A DNA stretch of 64,000 nt from an uncultured Amylibacter sp. (GCA_947497475.1 CANMGS010000001.1:930001-994000), one strand, 5' to 3'. Positions 9,220 to 19,547 are shown, counted from the first letter of the stretch. A program made the numbers and translations. The notes: generated by a model from the sequence alone, not told the origin.

Positions 9220-10023
9220 ATGACAAAAACATTCTTGGGAACACTGAAGTTTCTTTCATTGCTTTATTATTCAACGGTCAGAGATATTCGCCAATCTGAC
9301 GGTAATGCTTTGCGTGGATTATTTATGGAAATCATGCAGTTGGTTATCATGTTGGCCGTCTTTTATGTAATGATCGACCTTTTAGGTGTGCGCGGCGCAG
9401 CGGTACGCGGAAGTTTCATATTGTTTTTAATCACAGGAATTTTCCTGTTTATGACACACATTCGGGCCGTTGGAAAAATCTCAGGCTCAGGTAACGCATC
9501 AAATCCAATGCTTAAACACGCACCAGTCACGACACTGCTTTTGATTTTATCAGCAGCATTTTCCGCATTGTACATTCAGTTCTTTGCGATGGCTGCAGTT
9601 CTTATTTTTGCACATGTCGTTATAGAACCAATTCATTTTTATGACGCCAAAGGGTTTTTTATATGCTTTGTTCTCGCTTGGGGATCAGGGGCAGCAATTG
9701 GCCTTGTGCTTTTGGCAGTATCTCCCTTTTTTCCAAAAACGGTCGGCATCATCACAACAATTTACCAACGCGCAAACATGGTTTTTAGTGGGAAAATGGT
9801 TCTGGCAAATACATTGCCTGGCAGCATATTGCCTGTGTTTGCCTGGAATCCATTGTTTCATGCAATCGATCAAGCCAGAGGCTATGCATTTATCAATTAC
9901 GCCCCAAAACATACCAGTTTGATGTACCCGTTTATTATCATATGTATTTTTGTCGTTATCGGCCTAATGTTGGAACATTGGGCGCGTAAATACTCATCCG
10001 AAAGCTGGGCAAGTAGGCGTTAA
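9220..10023 (+). CDS. ABC-2-type exporter permease (capsular polysaccharide/O-antigen export class)
   Basis: A 267-residue protein with about six predicted membrane segments (for example IMQLVIMLAVFYVMIDLLG, FILFLITGIFLFMTHI, TLLLILSAAFSALYIQFF and FIIICIFVVIGLMLEH). The layout and the NPLFHAIDQARGYAF segment before the last helix match the KpsM/Wzm-like ABC-2 permeases that export polysaccharide chains through the inner membrane. It is divergent from the glycan operon, whose product it may export. No ATP-binding subunit gene is present in this window, so the partner must be encoded elsewhere. The stop shares TTAA with the stop of convergent alkB. Confidence 0.75.
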   Translation: MTKTFLGTLKFLSLLYYSTVRDIRQSDGNALRGLFMEIMQLVIMLAVFYVMIDLLGVRGAAVRGSFILFLITGIFLFMTHIRAVGKISGSGNASNPMLKHAPVTTLLLILSAAFSALYIQFFAMAAVLIFAHVVIEPIHFYDAKGFFICFVLAWGSGAAIGLVLLAVSPFFPKTVGIITTIYQRANMVFSGKMVLANTLPGSILPVFAWNPLFHAIDQARGYAFINYAPKHTSLMYPFIIICIFVVIGLMLEHWARKYSSESWASRR

Positions 10024-10631
10024 TCAACAACGCGTAATGTTAGGTTGATCCGCCCAGCCGCTTTAAGCAATTGAGAGCTTCCATGCTTAACGCGGTCAAT
10101 ACCATGATAGGCGAGGCGACTTTCTCCACCAATCACAACAACATCGCCTGATGAAAGCCACAAAGACTCTGTGGGGTCATTTCTGTTTAACCCACCAACG
10201 CGAAACAATGCATCATCACCTAACGAGATCGATAAAACAGGATATGTGTAATCCTGTTCATTCTTATCTTGATGCATACCCATTTTTGCAGATTCTTTAT
10301 AAAAATTGACCAAACAACAGTGAGGGTCAGGAAAATTTGTGCAGATATCTCTCCAGATTTCCATAATTGATACCGGAATCGCTGGCCACTTAGTGCCGCG
10401 AGGGTGCTTTTCAGAATAGCGATATCCAGAGCGATCCGAATACCACCCATATTTACCAGCAGACGTCATCTGAACGGACATCGGCTTTCCCCAAGGCGTA
10501 ATCGGTGAAAACAAAGGTGCTTGGGCAACAATCTCACGCACATCTTGCAATAAATGGACTTGAGCATCTTTATTCAGATATCCCTTGTATACATGGCAAC
10601 CTTTTAGATTAAGGGGGGTAACATTCGTCAT
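10020..10631 (-). CDS. alkB: Alpha-ketoglutarate-dependent DNA/RNA dealkylation dioxygenase AlkB
   Basis: A 203-residue Fe(II)/2-oxoglutarate dioxygenase that oxidatively removes methyl groups from 1-methyladenine and 3-methylcytosine. The iron ligands are visible as H120-Q-D122 (in MGMHQDKNE) and H176 (in RLAYHGIDR). The 2-oxoglutarate-binding RxNxTxR motif is R194-I-N-L-T-L-R200. Length is close to E. coli AlkB. It is a single gene, convergent with the permease (4-bp stop overlap) and divergent from dnaK with 242 bp between. I see no Ada-box-like operator that I could defend. Confidence 0.92.
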   Translation of the reverse strand: MTNVTPLNLKGCHVYKGYLNKDAQVHLLQDVREIVAQAPLFSPITPWGKPMSVQMTSAGKYGWYSDRSGYRYSEKHPRGTKWPAIPVSIMEIWRDICTNFPDPHCCLVNFYKESAKMGMHQDKNEQDYTYPVLSISLGDDALFRVGGLNRNDPTESLWLSSGDVVVIGGESRLAYHGIDRVKHGSSQLLKAAGRINLTLRVVD

Positions 10632-10745
10632 AAACGCTCTCTGTAATTACCAAAAATTAGCACTTTAAACCTAACACTTTTGCCTGTGATAAATATAGCG
10701 CGATAAGCATAACGGTAAATTGTGAAAAAACTTCGCATTAGAGTG

Positions 10746-10774
10746 TTGATGTTGTGCATATCGAGACATATATA
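10746..10774 (+). promoter_or_regulatory. Candidate sigma-70-type promoter for dnaK
   Basis: TTGATG at 10746-10751 and TATATA at 10769-10774 are separated by exactly 17 bases, about 100 bp before the dnaK start. This is the best housekeeping-type promoter in the 242-bp alkB-dnaK gap (10632-10873). A CTTAAAG motif at 10783-10789 could be part of an RpoH-type -35 element, but I could not match a convincing partner. No CIRCE inverted repeat (TTAGCACTC-N9-GAGTGCTAA) is present. Confidence 0.4.
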
Positions 10775-10873
10775 CATCGCGTACTTAAAGAGCCGAACAT
10801 GGTTTCTTTTGGGATAAAGATTGGGTGCCGTAGTCGGGCCCAGGCTTAACAATCGCCGAGAAAGGAAAACGAA

Positions 10874-12799
10874 ATGGGCAAAGTTATTGGTATTGACCTT
10901 GGGACAACAAACTCTTGTGTCGCAATTATGGATGGTTCTCAGCCAAAAGTTGTAGAGAACTCAGAAGGTGCGCGTACAACGCCATCAATCGTAGGTTTCA
11001 CAGATGACGAGCGCTTGGTCGGACAAGCAGCTAAACGTCAAGCTGTCACAAACCCAGAAAACACACTATTCGCAGTTAAGCGTTTGATCGGTCGTCGTCG
11101 TGACGACAAACTATTGGCAAAAGATTTGAAAAACTTGCCATACAACGTGATCGACGGCGGCAATGGTGATGCATGGGTTGAAGTTCGCGGTGAGAAATAC
11201 TCACCATCACAAGTTTCTGCTTTCATCCTGCAAAAGATGAAAGAAACAGCCGAAGCATATTTGGGCGAAGACGTAACAGAGGCTGTTATCACAGTTCCTG
11301 CGTACTTTAACGACGCACAACGCCAAGCGACAAAAGATGCTGGTAAAATTGCTGGTCTAGATGTTCTACGTATCATCAACGAACCAACAGCTGCTGCTTT
11401 GGCTTATGGCCTAGATAAAGAAGGCACAAAAACAATCGCTGTTTATGACCTTGGTGGCGGTACATTCGATGTATCCATCTTGGAAATCGACGACGGCCTG
11501 TTCGAAGTTAAATCAACAAACGGCGACACAATGCTGGGTGGTGAAGACTTTGACATGCGCATCGTTGAATATTTGGCTGACGAGTTCAAAAAAGAGAACG
11601 GCGTTGACCTGACCAAAGACAAGATGGCCCTACAGCGTTTGAAAGAAGCTGCTGAAAAAGCAAAAATCGAATTGTCTTCTTCTACACAGACAGAGATCAA
11701 CCAACCGTTTATCTCTATGGATCCAAATGGCGGTCAGCCTTTGCACCTAGTATTGAAACTGACACGTGCGAAATTGGAAAGCCTTGTTGCCGATCTGATC
11801 AAACGCTCTATGAAGCCTTGTGAAGCTGCATTGAAAGATGCTGGCATTTCTAAGTCAGAAATCGACGAAGTTGTTTTGGTTGGTGGTATGACACGTATGC
11901 CAAAAGTTATGGAAGAAGTAACAAAATTCTTCGGTAAAGAACCAAACAAAGGCGTAAACCCTGACGAAGTTGTAGCCATGGGTGCTGCAATTCAAGCGGG
12001 CGTTCTACAAGGCGACGTGAAAGACGTTGTTCTATTGGACGTGACACCACTTTCACTTGGTATCGAAACTTTGGGCGGTGTGTTCACACGATTAATCGAT
12101 CGCAACACAACGATCCCAACGAAGAAATCACAAGTTTTCTCTACTGCGGAAGACAACCAAAACGCTGTGACCATCCGCGTGTTCCAAGGTGAGCGCGAAA
12201 TGGCTTCGGATAACAAAATTCTTGGTCAATTTAACCTAGAAGATATCCCACCGGCACCACGTGGTTTACCGCAAATTGAAGTGACTTTTGATATTGATGC
12301 CAACGGTATCGTATCTGTGTCTGCGAAAGACAAAGGTACAAACAAAGAGCAGAACATCACGATCCAAGCATCTGGTGGTCTGTCAGATGACGATATCGAA
12401 AACATGGTTCGCGAAGCAGAAGAAAACGCAGAAGCAGATAAAGAGCGCAAAGAACTAGTCGAAGCTAAGAATACAGCTGAAAGCCTTGTTCACAGCACTG
12501 AAAAATCTGTTGAAGAGCATGGTGATAAAGTTGATCCAACTACGATCGAAGTTATCGAACTGGCAATCAAAGTTCTGAACGAAGCTTTGGAAACAGAAGA
12601 CGCTGGCAAAATCCAAGCTCGGACTCAGGACCTGACAGAAGCTGCAATGAAACTTGGCGAAGCTATCTACAAATCGCAACAAGCCGAGGCTGAAGCAGAA
12701 GCACCAGAAGGTTTTGGTGAAGAAGACGAAGGTCCACGCGGTGTTGACGAAGATATCGTCGATGCAGACTTTGAAGATCTTGGTAACAAAGACCGGTAA
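10874..12799 (+). CDS. dnaK: Molecular chaperone DnaK (Hsp70)
   Basis: A 641-residue Hsp70 of full length. The ATPase domain starts with the phosphate-1 motif [10 protein letters not shown] and includes [16 protein letters not shown] (phosphate 2) and [13 protein letters not shown] (adenosine motif). The hydrophobic linker [15 protein letters not shown] leads into the substrate-binding domain from about residue 385. The C terminus ends in an acidic tail ([13 protein letters not shown]) typical of alphaproteobacterial DnaK. It folds nascent and stress-denatured proteins with DnaJ and GrpE. SD sequence AAAGGA lies just upstream of the ATG. It is followed after 69 bp by dnaJ, with a strong hairpin between them; grpE and hrcA lie about 7 kb away. 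Confidence 0.98.
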   Translation: MGKVIGIDLGTTNSCVAIMDGSQPKVVENSEGARTTPSIVGFTDDERLVGQAAKRQAVTNPENTLFAVKRLIGRRRDDKLLAKDLKNLPYNVIDGGNGDAWVEVRGEKYSPSQVSAFILQKMKETAEAYLGEDVTEAVITVPAYFNDAQRQATKDAGKIAGLDVLRIINEPTAAALAYGLDKEGTKTIAVYDLGGGTFDVSILEIDDGLFEVKSTNGDTMLGGEDFDMRIVEYLADEFKKENGVDLTKDKMALQRLKEAAEKAKIELSSSTQTEINQPFISMDPNGGQPLHLVLKLTRAKLESLVADLIKRSMKPCEAALKDAGISKSEIDEVVLVGGMTRMPKVMEEVTKFFGKEPNKGVNPDEVVAMGAAIQAGVLQGDVKDVVLLDVTPLSLGIETLGGVFTRLIDRNTTIPTKKSQVFSTAEDNQNAVTIRVFQGEREMASDNKILGQFNLEDIPPAPRGLPQIEVTFDIDANGIVSVSAKDKGTNKEQNITIQASGGLSDDDIENMVREAEENAEADKERKELVEAKNTAESLVHSTEKSVEEHGDKVDPTTIEVIELAIKVLNEALETEDAGKIQARTQDLTEAAMKLGEAIYKSQQAEAEAEAPEGFGEEDEGPRGVDEDIVDADFEDLGNKDR

Positions 12800-12822
12800 A
12801 ACGCTCTTTCCTGAATTTCGCT

Positions 12823-12850
12823 AAAGGTGGGCCCGAAAGGGTCCCCTTTT
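12823..12850 (+). terminator. Hairpin between dnaK and dnaJ (partial terminator/mRNA processing element)
   Basis: Stem AAAGG/CCTTT plus GGGCCC/GGGTCC (one G-T pair) with a GAAA tetraloop at 12835-12838 and a single bulged T at 12828, running into TTTT at 12847-12850. It occupies most of the 69-bp dnaK-dnaJ gap and lies just ahead of the dnaJ SD (AGGAGG near 12858). It probably lowers read-through or protects the dnaK 3' end, so that DnaK is made in excess over DnaJ. Confidence 0.6.
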
Positions 12851-12868
12851 CGCGTATAGGAGGCAACT

Positions 12869-14020
12869 ATGTCTAAAACTGATTATTACGATCTTCTTGG
12901 TGTTTCCAAGGGTGCGACAGATGCCGAGATCAAAAAAGCTTACCGCAAAAAAGCGATGGAATTGCATCCTGACCGCAATAAGGATGACACAACCGCAGAG
13001 GCCAAGTTCAAAGAAGTGAACGAAGCTTACGACGCTCTAAAAGATCCAGAGAAAAAAGCAGCATATGATCGCTACGGTCACGCAGCATTCGAAGGTGGCA
13101 TGGGCGGCGGCGGTGGCGGCTTTGGTGGCCGCGGCGGCGGTCATGGCGACTTTGGTTCTGCGTTCTCAGATGTATTCGACGATCTATTCGGCGATATGAT
13201 GGGCGGTCGCGGACGTGGTGGTGGGCAACGCCCAGCGCGTGGTTCCGACTTACGCTATAACTTAAGCGTATCTCTAGAGGATGCTTTTACTGGCAAACAA
13301 GAAACCATTGACGTAAACAGCTCTGTTAACTGTGACAGCTGTTCTGGAAGTGGTGCACAGGGCGGCTCTGAGCCATCAACATGTCCAACTTGTTCTGGAA
13401 TGGGTAAAGTTCGCGCGCAGCAAGGCTTCTTTACCGTCGAACGCACATGTCCAACCTGTAACGGTCGCGGCAATATCATCACTAACCCATGTAGCTCTTG
13501 CTCTGGTTCTGGCCGTCAGCAACGTGAACGTTCGCTTAGCGTGAACATTCCTGCTGGTGTTGAGACAGGGACACGCATTCGCCTAGCTGGTGAAGGTGAG
13601 GCGGGAACACGTGGTGGCCCAACAGGCGATCTATACATCTTCATCGAAGTTGAAGAGCACGATCTGTTCGAGCGCGAAGGTCCAAATCTTTACTGCCGTG
13701 TTCCTGTTGCCATGACAAAGGCCGCTTTGGGTGGTGAAATCGAGGTGCCAACGATTGATGGTGGTAAAAGCCGCGTCAAAGTCCCTGCGGGATCACAAGC
13801 TGGTACGCAAATGCGTCTACGTGGCAAAGGTATGCCAGGTCTGCGCAGTAGCGCAAAAGGGGACTTGTTCCTAGAAATTGGCGTAGAAACACCTGTAAAC
13901 CTATCATCAAAACAAAAAGAACTTCTAAAAGAGTTTGAATCTCTTGGCGAAGACAACAGCCCAGCAAGCAAAGACTTCTTTAGCACAGTCAAAAGCTTTT
14001 GGGATGGTATGAAGGGTTAA
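12869..14020 (+). CDS. dnaJ: Co-chaperone DnaJ (Hsp40, type I)
   Basis: A 383-residue type I J-protein. The J domain (residues 1-70) carries H33-P-D35, which stimulates the DnaK ATPase. A Gly/Phe-rich linker follows (about 75-125: [16 protein letters not shown]). The zinc-binding domain has four CxxCxGxG-type repeats: [32 protein letters not shown]. The C-terminal peptide-binding domains complete the protein. A perfect-looking SD (TAGGAGGCAAC) precedes the ATG. It forms an operon with dnaK and is followed by an 11-bp hairpin. Confidence 0.98.
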   Translation: MSKTDYYDLLGVSKGATDAEIKKAYRKKAMELHPDRNKDDTTAEAKFKEVNEAYDALKDPEKKAAYDRYGHAAFEGGMGGGGGGFGGRGGGHGDFGSAFSDVFDDLFGDMMGGRGRGGGQRPARGSDLRYNLSVSLEDAFTGKQETIDVNSSVNCDSCSGSGAQGGSEPSTCPTCSGMGKVRAQQGFFTVERTCPTCNGRGNIITNPCSSCSGSGRQQRERSLSVNIPAGVETGTRIRLAGEGEAGTRGGPTGDLYIFIEVEEHDLFEREGPNLYCRVPVAMTKAALGGEIEVPTIDGGKSRVKVPAGSQAGTQMRLRGKGMPGLRSSAKGDLFLEIGVETPVNLSSKQKELLKEFESLGEDNSPASKDFFSTVKSFWDGMKG

Positions 14021-14023
14021 ACA

Positions 14024-14049
14024 TTGGCCTTGGGGAAACCCAAGGCCAA
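14024..14049 (+). terminator. Rho-independent-like hairpin after dnaJ
   Basis: A perfect 11-bp stem, TTGGCCTTGGG paired with CCCAAGGCCAA, closed by a GAAA tetraloop, begins 4 bp after the dnaJ stop. No clear T-run follows, so it may act mainly as an mRNA 3'-end stabiliser or as a terminator that works with other factors. Confidence 0.65.
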
Positions 14050-14065
14050 GCCCGTATTAATACAA

Positions 14066-14083
14066 GAAGGGTTTTAACCCTTC
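14066..14083 (-). terminator. Small hairpin overlapping the maeB stop codon
   Basis: GAAGGG and CCCTTC flank TTTTAA, giving a 6-bp stem (extendable by A-T pairs) that overlaps the maeB stop (TAA, minus strand at 14076-14074). Together with the dnaJ hairpin it fills the convergent dnaJ-maeB gap. It is weak as an isolated terminator. Confidence 0.35.
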
Positions 14084-16344
14084 ATTCTTTCAACATCACA
14101 AGACGCCATAACAGCCATATTCAAAATATCATTCGATGATGATGTTGTGGAACATAACTGAATTGGTTTTTCGATACCCGACATAATTGGGCCAATCACT
14201 GTAGCACCACCCAATTCCTGCATCATCTTCACAGAAATAGATGCAGAATGCCGCGCTGGAACAACCAAAATATTTGCAGGGCCCGTTAGTCGTGAAAACG
14301 GATAATCTGCCTGAATTTCAGTGTTCAAAGCAACATCCACAGTCATCTCACCTTCGTATTCAAAATCAACACCGCGTGCATCTAGCACTTCGGCTGCGTT
14401 ATGCATTTTTTCTGCACGCTCTGATTCAGGATACCCAAAGTTTGAAAAGCTTACGAATGCTACACGCGGCTCAAGCCCCATAGTACGCGCCACTTTTGCA
14501 GCGTGTTCTGCGATATCTGCCAAATCATTTTCATCTGGCCACTCGTTCACCAATGTATCAGATACCAACACGATACGACCGTTTTTTAAGATCGCATTCA
14601 CACCCACAACACCGTCACCTGGTGACACATCAAACACATGGTTTAACAAACGCATAACATGCGCAGACTTTTTAGTAGCCCCTGTTACCAATGCATCTGC
14701 ATGACCATGTTGCACCATAAGAGCCGCAAAAACGTGACGATCACGCGACGCAAGTTTATGGACGTCAAACATGTCGTATCCTTTGCGCTTTAGGCGGTCA
14801 TAAAGGAACTCTTTATATGTATCTAAATGTTCAGATATACGCGCATTAATCACTTCAATCTCATCATAGGCATCCGCCATTCCAGCCTCAGCTAGTTTCG
14901 CCTTAACATCGTCTTCGCGCCCAACAACAATAGCTTGGCCTAAACCAGAACGTGCATATGAAACGGCCGCACGTAATACTTTCGGATCTTGGCCCTCAGC
15001 AAACAACATACGCGCCTGATTGTTGCGCGCACGAATAAACATCGATTGCAAAATAGAGGCAGCAGGATCTAAGCGAGACTTCAAATCCAACTCATAAGCG
15101 TCCATGTCAATAATCGGACGACGCGCCACACCTGTATCCATTCCAGCCTTAGCAACTGCTGGCGGGATGATGTGGATCAAGCGCGGATCAAACGGTGTTG
15201 GGATAATATAGTCAGGGCCAAACTTCAGGCTCTTACCATAAGCAAGCGCCACTTCATCTGGCACATCCGCCTGCGCCAATTCAGCCAAAGCTTGCGCACA
15301 AGCAATTTTCATTTCCTCATTGATAGAACGCGCATGAATATCCAACGCACCGCGGAACAAATATGGGAAACACAAAACATTATTCACTTGGTTCGGGTAA
15401 TCAGAACGGCCAGTGGCAACAATTGCATCAGGGCGCACTTCACGTGCTTCTTCTGGTGTAATTTCTGGGTCAGGGTTGGCCATCGCAAAAATAACTGGAT
15501 TTGGCGCCATCGCCTTCACCATCTCTTGCGTCACAGCGCCCTTGGCTGACACGCCAAGGAACACATCGGCACCGTCCATTGCTTCGATTAATGTACGTTT
15601 TTCCGTCTTAATCGCGTGTGCTGATTTCCATTGGTTCATACCCTCGGTACGCCCTTGGTAAATCACACCTTTCGTATCACAGATTACGCAATTCTCATGC
15701 TTGGCACCCATTGCTTTGATCAATTCAAGACAAGCAATACCAGCGGCACCCGCACCATTTAAAACAACCTTAACATCTTCGATTTTTTTCTTGCTGATTT
15801 TCAGCGCATTCAACAAACCAGCCGCACAGATCACAGCCGTACCGTGTTGGTCATCATGGAACACAGGAATGTCCATCAACTCTTTCAGCTCTTGTTCAAT
15901 GATAAAACATTCTGGTGCTTTGATATCTTCCAGATTGATACCGCCAAAGCTTGGGCCCATCAATTTTACTGCATTGATAAACTCATTCGCATCTTGCGTG
16001 TCCAGCTCAAGGTCAATCGAGTTTACATCGGCAAACCGCTTAAACAGAACGGATTTACCTTCCATCACAGGTTTAGACGCCAATGCGCCAAGATTACCCA
16101 AACCCAAAATCGCAGAACCGTTTGAAATAACAGCAACCATGTTGCCCTTGGACGTATAATCATATGCTGTTTCTGGATTTTCAGCGATCGCTTCAACAGG
16201 AACGGCCACACCTGGAGAATAGGCCAATGACAAATCACGCTGTGTCGCCATCGCAGTGGACGGGACGATCTCAATTTTACCTGGTGTTGGCTCTAAATGG
16301 TAGTTTAAGGCTTCTTCGTTCGTAATTGTGCGGTTTTTTGTCAT
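14074..16344 (-). CDS. maeB: NADP-dependent malic enzyme, malic enzyme-phosphotransacetylase fusion
   Basis: A 756-residue protein of the length expected for the fused MaeB type. Residues 1 to about 430 are the malic enzyme (YSPGVAVPV, IFHDDQHGT-like PVFHDDQHGTAVICAAGLLNAL, and a Rossmann segment VVLNGAGAAGIACLELI). Residues about 430-756 resemble phosphate acetyl/butyryltransferase (for example NILVVPARHSASISVKMMQELGGA), a domain thought to be regulatory in MaeB. It decarboxylates malate to pyruvate with NADP+ reduction, feeding gluconeogenic carbon flow and NADPH supply. It is monocistronic and divergent from mutS, with 147 bp between. Confidence 0.95.
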   Translation of the reverse strand: MTKNRTITNEEALNYHLEPTPGKIEIVPSTAMATQRDLSLAYSPGVAVPVEAIAENPETAYDYTSKGNMVAVISNGSAILGLGNLGALASKPVMEGKSVLFKRFADVNSIDLELDTQDANEFINAVKLMGPSFGGINLEDIKAPECFIIEQELKELMDIPVFHDDQHGTAVICAAGLLNALKISKKKIEDVKVVLNGAGAAGIACLELIKAMGAKHENCVICDTKGVIYQGRTEGMNQWKSAHAIKTEKRTLIEAMDGADVFLGVSAKGAVTQEMVKAMAPNPVIFAMANPDPEITPEEAREVRPDAIVATGRSDYPNQVNNVLCFPYLFRGALDIHARSINEEMKIACAQALAELAQADVPDEVALAYGKSLKFGPDYIIPTPFDPRLIHIIPPAVAKAGMDTGVARRPIIDMDAYELDLKSRLDPAASILQSMFIRARNNQARMLFAEGQDPKVLRAAVSYARSGLGQAIVVGREDDVKAKLAEAGMADAYDEIEVINARISEHLDTYKEFLYDRLKRKGYDMFDVHKLASRDRHVFAALMVQHGHADALVTGATKKSAHVMRLLNHVFDVSPGDGVVGVNAILKNGRIVLVSDTLVNEWPDENDLADIAEHAAKVARTMGLEPRVAFVSFSNFGYPESERAEKMHNAAEVLDARGVDFEYEGEMTVDVALNTEIQADYPFSRLTGPANILVVPARHSASISVKMMQELGGATVIGPIMSGIEKPIQLCSTTSSSNDILNMAVMASCDVERMKG

Positions 16345-16491
16345 TTTTTCATTATCCGTAGATGTAATTTTTTTACATCCGATTGCTTCTAAGAGTTAAT
16401 TCCAGAAGATACAAGAAACTTTCCTGTATGACCTTTCCCATTGAATCCGAGTTTAGTAGTCTAACCGAAATTAAATCTTGGGGATTAAAAA

Positions 16492-19143
16492 GTGTCAGCG
16501 CCAAAAAGTGCCGTTACGCCAATGATGGCGCAATTTCTAGAGATTAAAGCCGAGTATCCCAACGCTTTACTCTTCTATCGCATGGGTGATTTTTACGAGA
16601 TGTTTTTTGATGATGCTGTGAATGCAGCAGAAGCGTTGGACATTGCGTTGACCAAGCGTGGAAAACACAATGGCGAAGACATTCCTATGTGCGGCGTTCC
16701 TCATCATGCCGCCGAAGGATATTTCCTAACACTCATCCGCAAGGGCTTTCGTGTTGCTGTTTGTGAACAATTGGAAAGCCCAGCAGAGGCAAAAAAACGC
16801 GGCTACAAAGCTGTCGTAAAACGCGGTGTTGTGCGTCTCGTTACACCTGGAACGTTAACCGAAGACAGCTTGCTAAATGCACGCCAGCACAATTTCCTAT
16901 GCAGCTTTTCCAATATCCGTGGTGAATGCGCATTATCATGGGTCGATGTATCAACAGGTGATTTTTATGTGCAAACTTTAGATCCCGCCAAACTTGGTCC
17001 ACTCTTAGCACGCCTTGCACCTAAAGAAGTTCTGATTTCAGAAACTTCCGATTTAGACCTGCAAGATCAAATCGAAGAAATCGGGTGTTCTGCCACAACA
17101 TTAGCACGCGCCAGTTTTGACAGTGATTTAGCGGTTAAACGTTTGGGCGATTTGTTTAACGTGAAAACACTGGATGGTTTTGGCACCTTCAGCCGTCCCG
17201 AACTGTCCTGCCTTGGTGCCATCGTTGATTATCTGGATATTACCCAAAAGGGTAAACTGCCGCTGCTGCATCCTCCCGTTCAAGAACGCAATGATGCAGG
17301 TGTTCACATTGATGCCGCCACACGTCGCAACTTAGAAATTACACGATCATTGTCTGGCGAAAAATCAGGCGCATTGCTTCAAGCAATTGATCGCACAGTT
17401 ACTGGGGCAGGCGGGCGCCTATTGGAAATTCGCCTGACGAATCCATCAACCGATATCACCACCATCAGCAACCGTTTAGATGCTGTAACCTATTTTGCCG
17501 ATCAACCTGACAAACGCGATCTTGCACGCAGCTTGTTAAAGCAAGTTCCAGATATCAGCCGTGCCTTATCACGCCTGTCACTGGAACGTGGCGGCCCGCG
17601 CGATTTAGAAGCTATTAAAAATGGTCTGACCCAAGCAGATGCATTCTTGCAGCAATTCCCATCAGAGGATTTGCCGAACAATCTGCAACAGATTTTCAAA
17701 ACTCTACAAACCAATCCAAAAATTGTTGAGCTTCTTGGCAATGCCATCAAAACAGAACCTCCTTTGCTAACACGTGACGGTGGGTTTGTGGAAACGGGCT
17801 ATAATGACGAACTGGATGAATTGCGCACGCTGCGCGACGAAGGCCGCAAAGTTATCCTTGGTCTACAATCGAATTATACAGAGCAAACAGGCATCACTGC
17901 GCTAAAAATCAAGCACAACAATGTACTGGGTTATTTCATCGAAACGCCTGCAACCCATGCCGAAAAAATGCTGGGCGAGCCATTTTCAGAAACATTTATC
18001 CACCGCCAAACAACCGCCAATGCCGTGCGTTTCACAACTGTTGAATTGTCCGAGCTAGAAACGAAAATCTTAAACGCAGGCGGACGTATTTTAGAGCTGG
18101 AAAAAGAGATTTTCAGCGATGTTGCGCGTTTTGTTTTAAACAACGCGCCAGAGATTGCGAACTGTGCCAAATCATTGGCAGAAATAGATGTTCACGCAGC
18201 TTTTGCCGATTTATGTGTCGCCGAAAATTGGACGCGCCCAACCTTAACCAACGGATTAGAGTTCGAAATCGTTGGCGGACGTCATCCCGTTGTAGAAATG
18301 GCCTTACGTAAAGAGGCCTCTGGCCACTTCGTTGCCAATGATTGCGATTTATCCGCAGGCGATGCCGATAAAAAACCTGTTTGGCTGCTCACGGGTCCAA
18401 ACATGGCTGGTAAATCCACATTTCTGCGCCAAAACGCATTGATCGCAATCCTTGCGCAAATCGGCAGCTATGTCCCAGCAACCTCTGCCAAAATCGGCGT
18501 GGTTTCCCAAATATTCTCTCGCGTTGGCGCATCCGATGATTTGGCGCGTGGGCGCTCCACATTCATGGTCGAAATGGTTGAAACAGCTGCCATCCTGAAC
18601 CAAGCAGGCGAACGCGCTTTGGTTATCCTAGATGAAATCGGACGCGGTACAGCAACCTATGACGGACTATCCATCGCATGGGCCACATTGGAACATCTGC
18701 ACGACGTCAACAAATGCCGCTGCTTGTTCGCAACGCATTATCACGAACTGACAGGGCTATCGTCAAAACTAACAGGACTTACCAACGCAACCGTTGCTGT
18801 GCGCGAATGGGAAGGGGACATCATATTCCTGCACGAAGTTCGCAAAGGATCCGCTGACAGATCATACGGTGTACAGGTCGCTAAACTCGCAGGGCTACCA
18901 CCAGCCGTAATCGAACGTGCCAGAACTGTATTGGAAAAACTAGAATCTGGTGAAGAAAAATCAGGCGCATCTGCATCAGGTTTGATTGACGAATTGCCGT
19001 TGTTTTCCGCAACACCACCCCCTGCACCCGTTCAACAAAAATCGAGCGCTGTTGAGGATTACCTGTCAGAAATCACACCAGATGATCTCAGCCCACGCGA
19101 AGCATTGGACATACTTTATAAATTGAAAAAGCTAGAGGATTAA
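16492..19143 (+). CDS. mutS: DNA mismatch repair protein MutS
   Basis: An 883-residue MutS of full length. The mismatch-recognition motif is visible near the N terminus (FYRMGDFYEMFFDDA, with the Phe-x-Glu pair). The C-terminal ATPase carries Walker A GPNMAGKST, Walker B VILDEIGRGT and the dimer-signature region FATHYHEL. It recognises base mismatches and small loops and recruits MutL. The start is GTG at 16492 with GGGGA at 16480-16484 seven bases upstream; an in-frame ATG occurs ten codons later. The stop shares TTAA with the stop of the convergent VOC gene. Confidence 0.97.
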   Translation: MSAPKSAVTPMMAQFLEIKAEYPNALLFYRMGDFYEMFFDDAVNAAEALDIALTKRGKHNGEDIPMCGVPHHAAEGYFLTLIRKGFRVAVCEQLESPAEAKKRGYKAVVKRGVVRLVTPGTLTEDSLLNARQHNFLCSFSNIRGECALSWVDVSTGDFYVQTLDPAKLGPLLARLAPKEVLISETSDLDLQDQIEEIGCSATTLARASFDSDLAVKRLGDLFNVKTLDGFGTFSRPELSCLGAIVDYLDITQKGKLPLLHPPVQERNDAGVHIDAATRRNLEITRSLSGEKSGALLQAIDRTVTGAGGRLLEIRLTNPSTDITTISNRLDAVTYFADQPDKRDLARSLLKQVPDISRALSRLSLERGGPRDLEAIKNGLTQADAFLQQFPSEDLPNNLQQIFKTLQTNPKIVELLGNAIKTEPPLLTRDGGFVETGYNDELDELRTLRDEGRKVILGLQSNYTEQTGITALKIKHNNVLGYFIETPATHAEKMLGEPFSETFIHRQTTANAVRFTTVELSELETKILNAGGRILELEKEIFSDVARFVLNNAPEIANCAKSLAEIDVHAAFADLCVAENWTRPTLTNGLEFEIVGGRHPVVEMALRKEASGHFVANDCDLSAGDADKKPVWLLTGPNMAGKSTFLRQNALIAILAQIGSYVPATSAKIGVVSQIFSRVGASDDLARGRSTFMVEMVETAAILNQAGERALVILDEIGRGTATYDGLSIAWATLEHLHDVNKCRCLFATHYHELTGLSSKLTGLTNATVAVREWEGDIIFLHEVRKGSADRSYGVQVAKLAGLPPAVIERARTVLEKLESGEEKSGASASGLIDELPLFSATPPPAPVQQKSSAVEDYLSEITPDDLSPREALDILYKLKKLED

Positions 19144-19532
19144 AGTCCAGGCCCAGCATCACCTGGCGATAAATCCTGACCAAAGCATAGCAGATTACCA
19201 TCAAGGTCTTTCACCTCAAGATCACGACACCCATAAAAGCGATCCATAGCTTCGCGCTCTAATTTTACACCATTGCTTTGGATTTGATCGGCGTAAGCAT
19301 CCACATCTTCAACATAGAAATATGTTGCCCATGGTCCAGGTGGTGTAACTTTCTTAACCACCTGCAAACCAACCGTGATGTCATCCATGCGCACAATCGC
19401 AAATGTTGGCACGCCATCATCTTCAGTCCATTTACCTGCAAGGGTAAATCCAAGGCCACTCACAAAAAACTCTGCTGTTTTATCAACATCAGTCACTGCC
19501 AAAACTGGCATAGAACGGTGGCCCTGTTTCAT
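19140..19532 (-). CDS. VOC-superfamily protein (glyoxalase/bleomycin-resistance fold)
   Basis: A 130-residue single-domain protein with the beta-alpha-beta-beta-beta VOC pattern: VLAVTDVDKTAEFFVSGLGF at the start, YFYVEDVDAYADQIQSNG in the second module, and RDLEVKDLDGNLLCFGQ near the end. The family includes glyoxalase I, dioxygenases and antibiotic-binding proteins; the substrate cannot be named here. It lies 15 bp downstream of grpE on the same strand and so may ride on the hrcA-grpE transcript. Its stop overlaps the mutS stop by 4 bp. Confidence 0.75.
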   Translation of the reverse strand: MKQGHRSMPVLAVTDVDKTAEFFVSGLGFTLAGKWTEDDGVPTFAIVRMDDITVGLQVVKKVTPPGPWATYFYVEDVDAYADQIQSNGVKLEREAMDRFYGCRDLEVKDLDGNLLCFGQDLSPGDAGPGL

Positions 19533-19547
19533 AACGATTCCTCTGTG

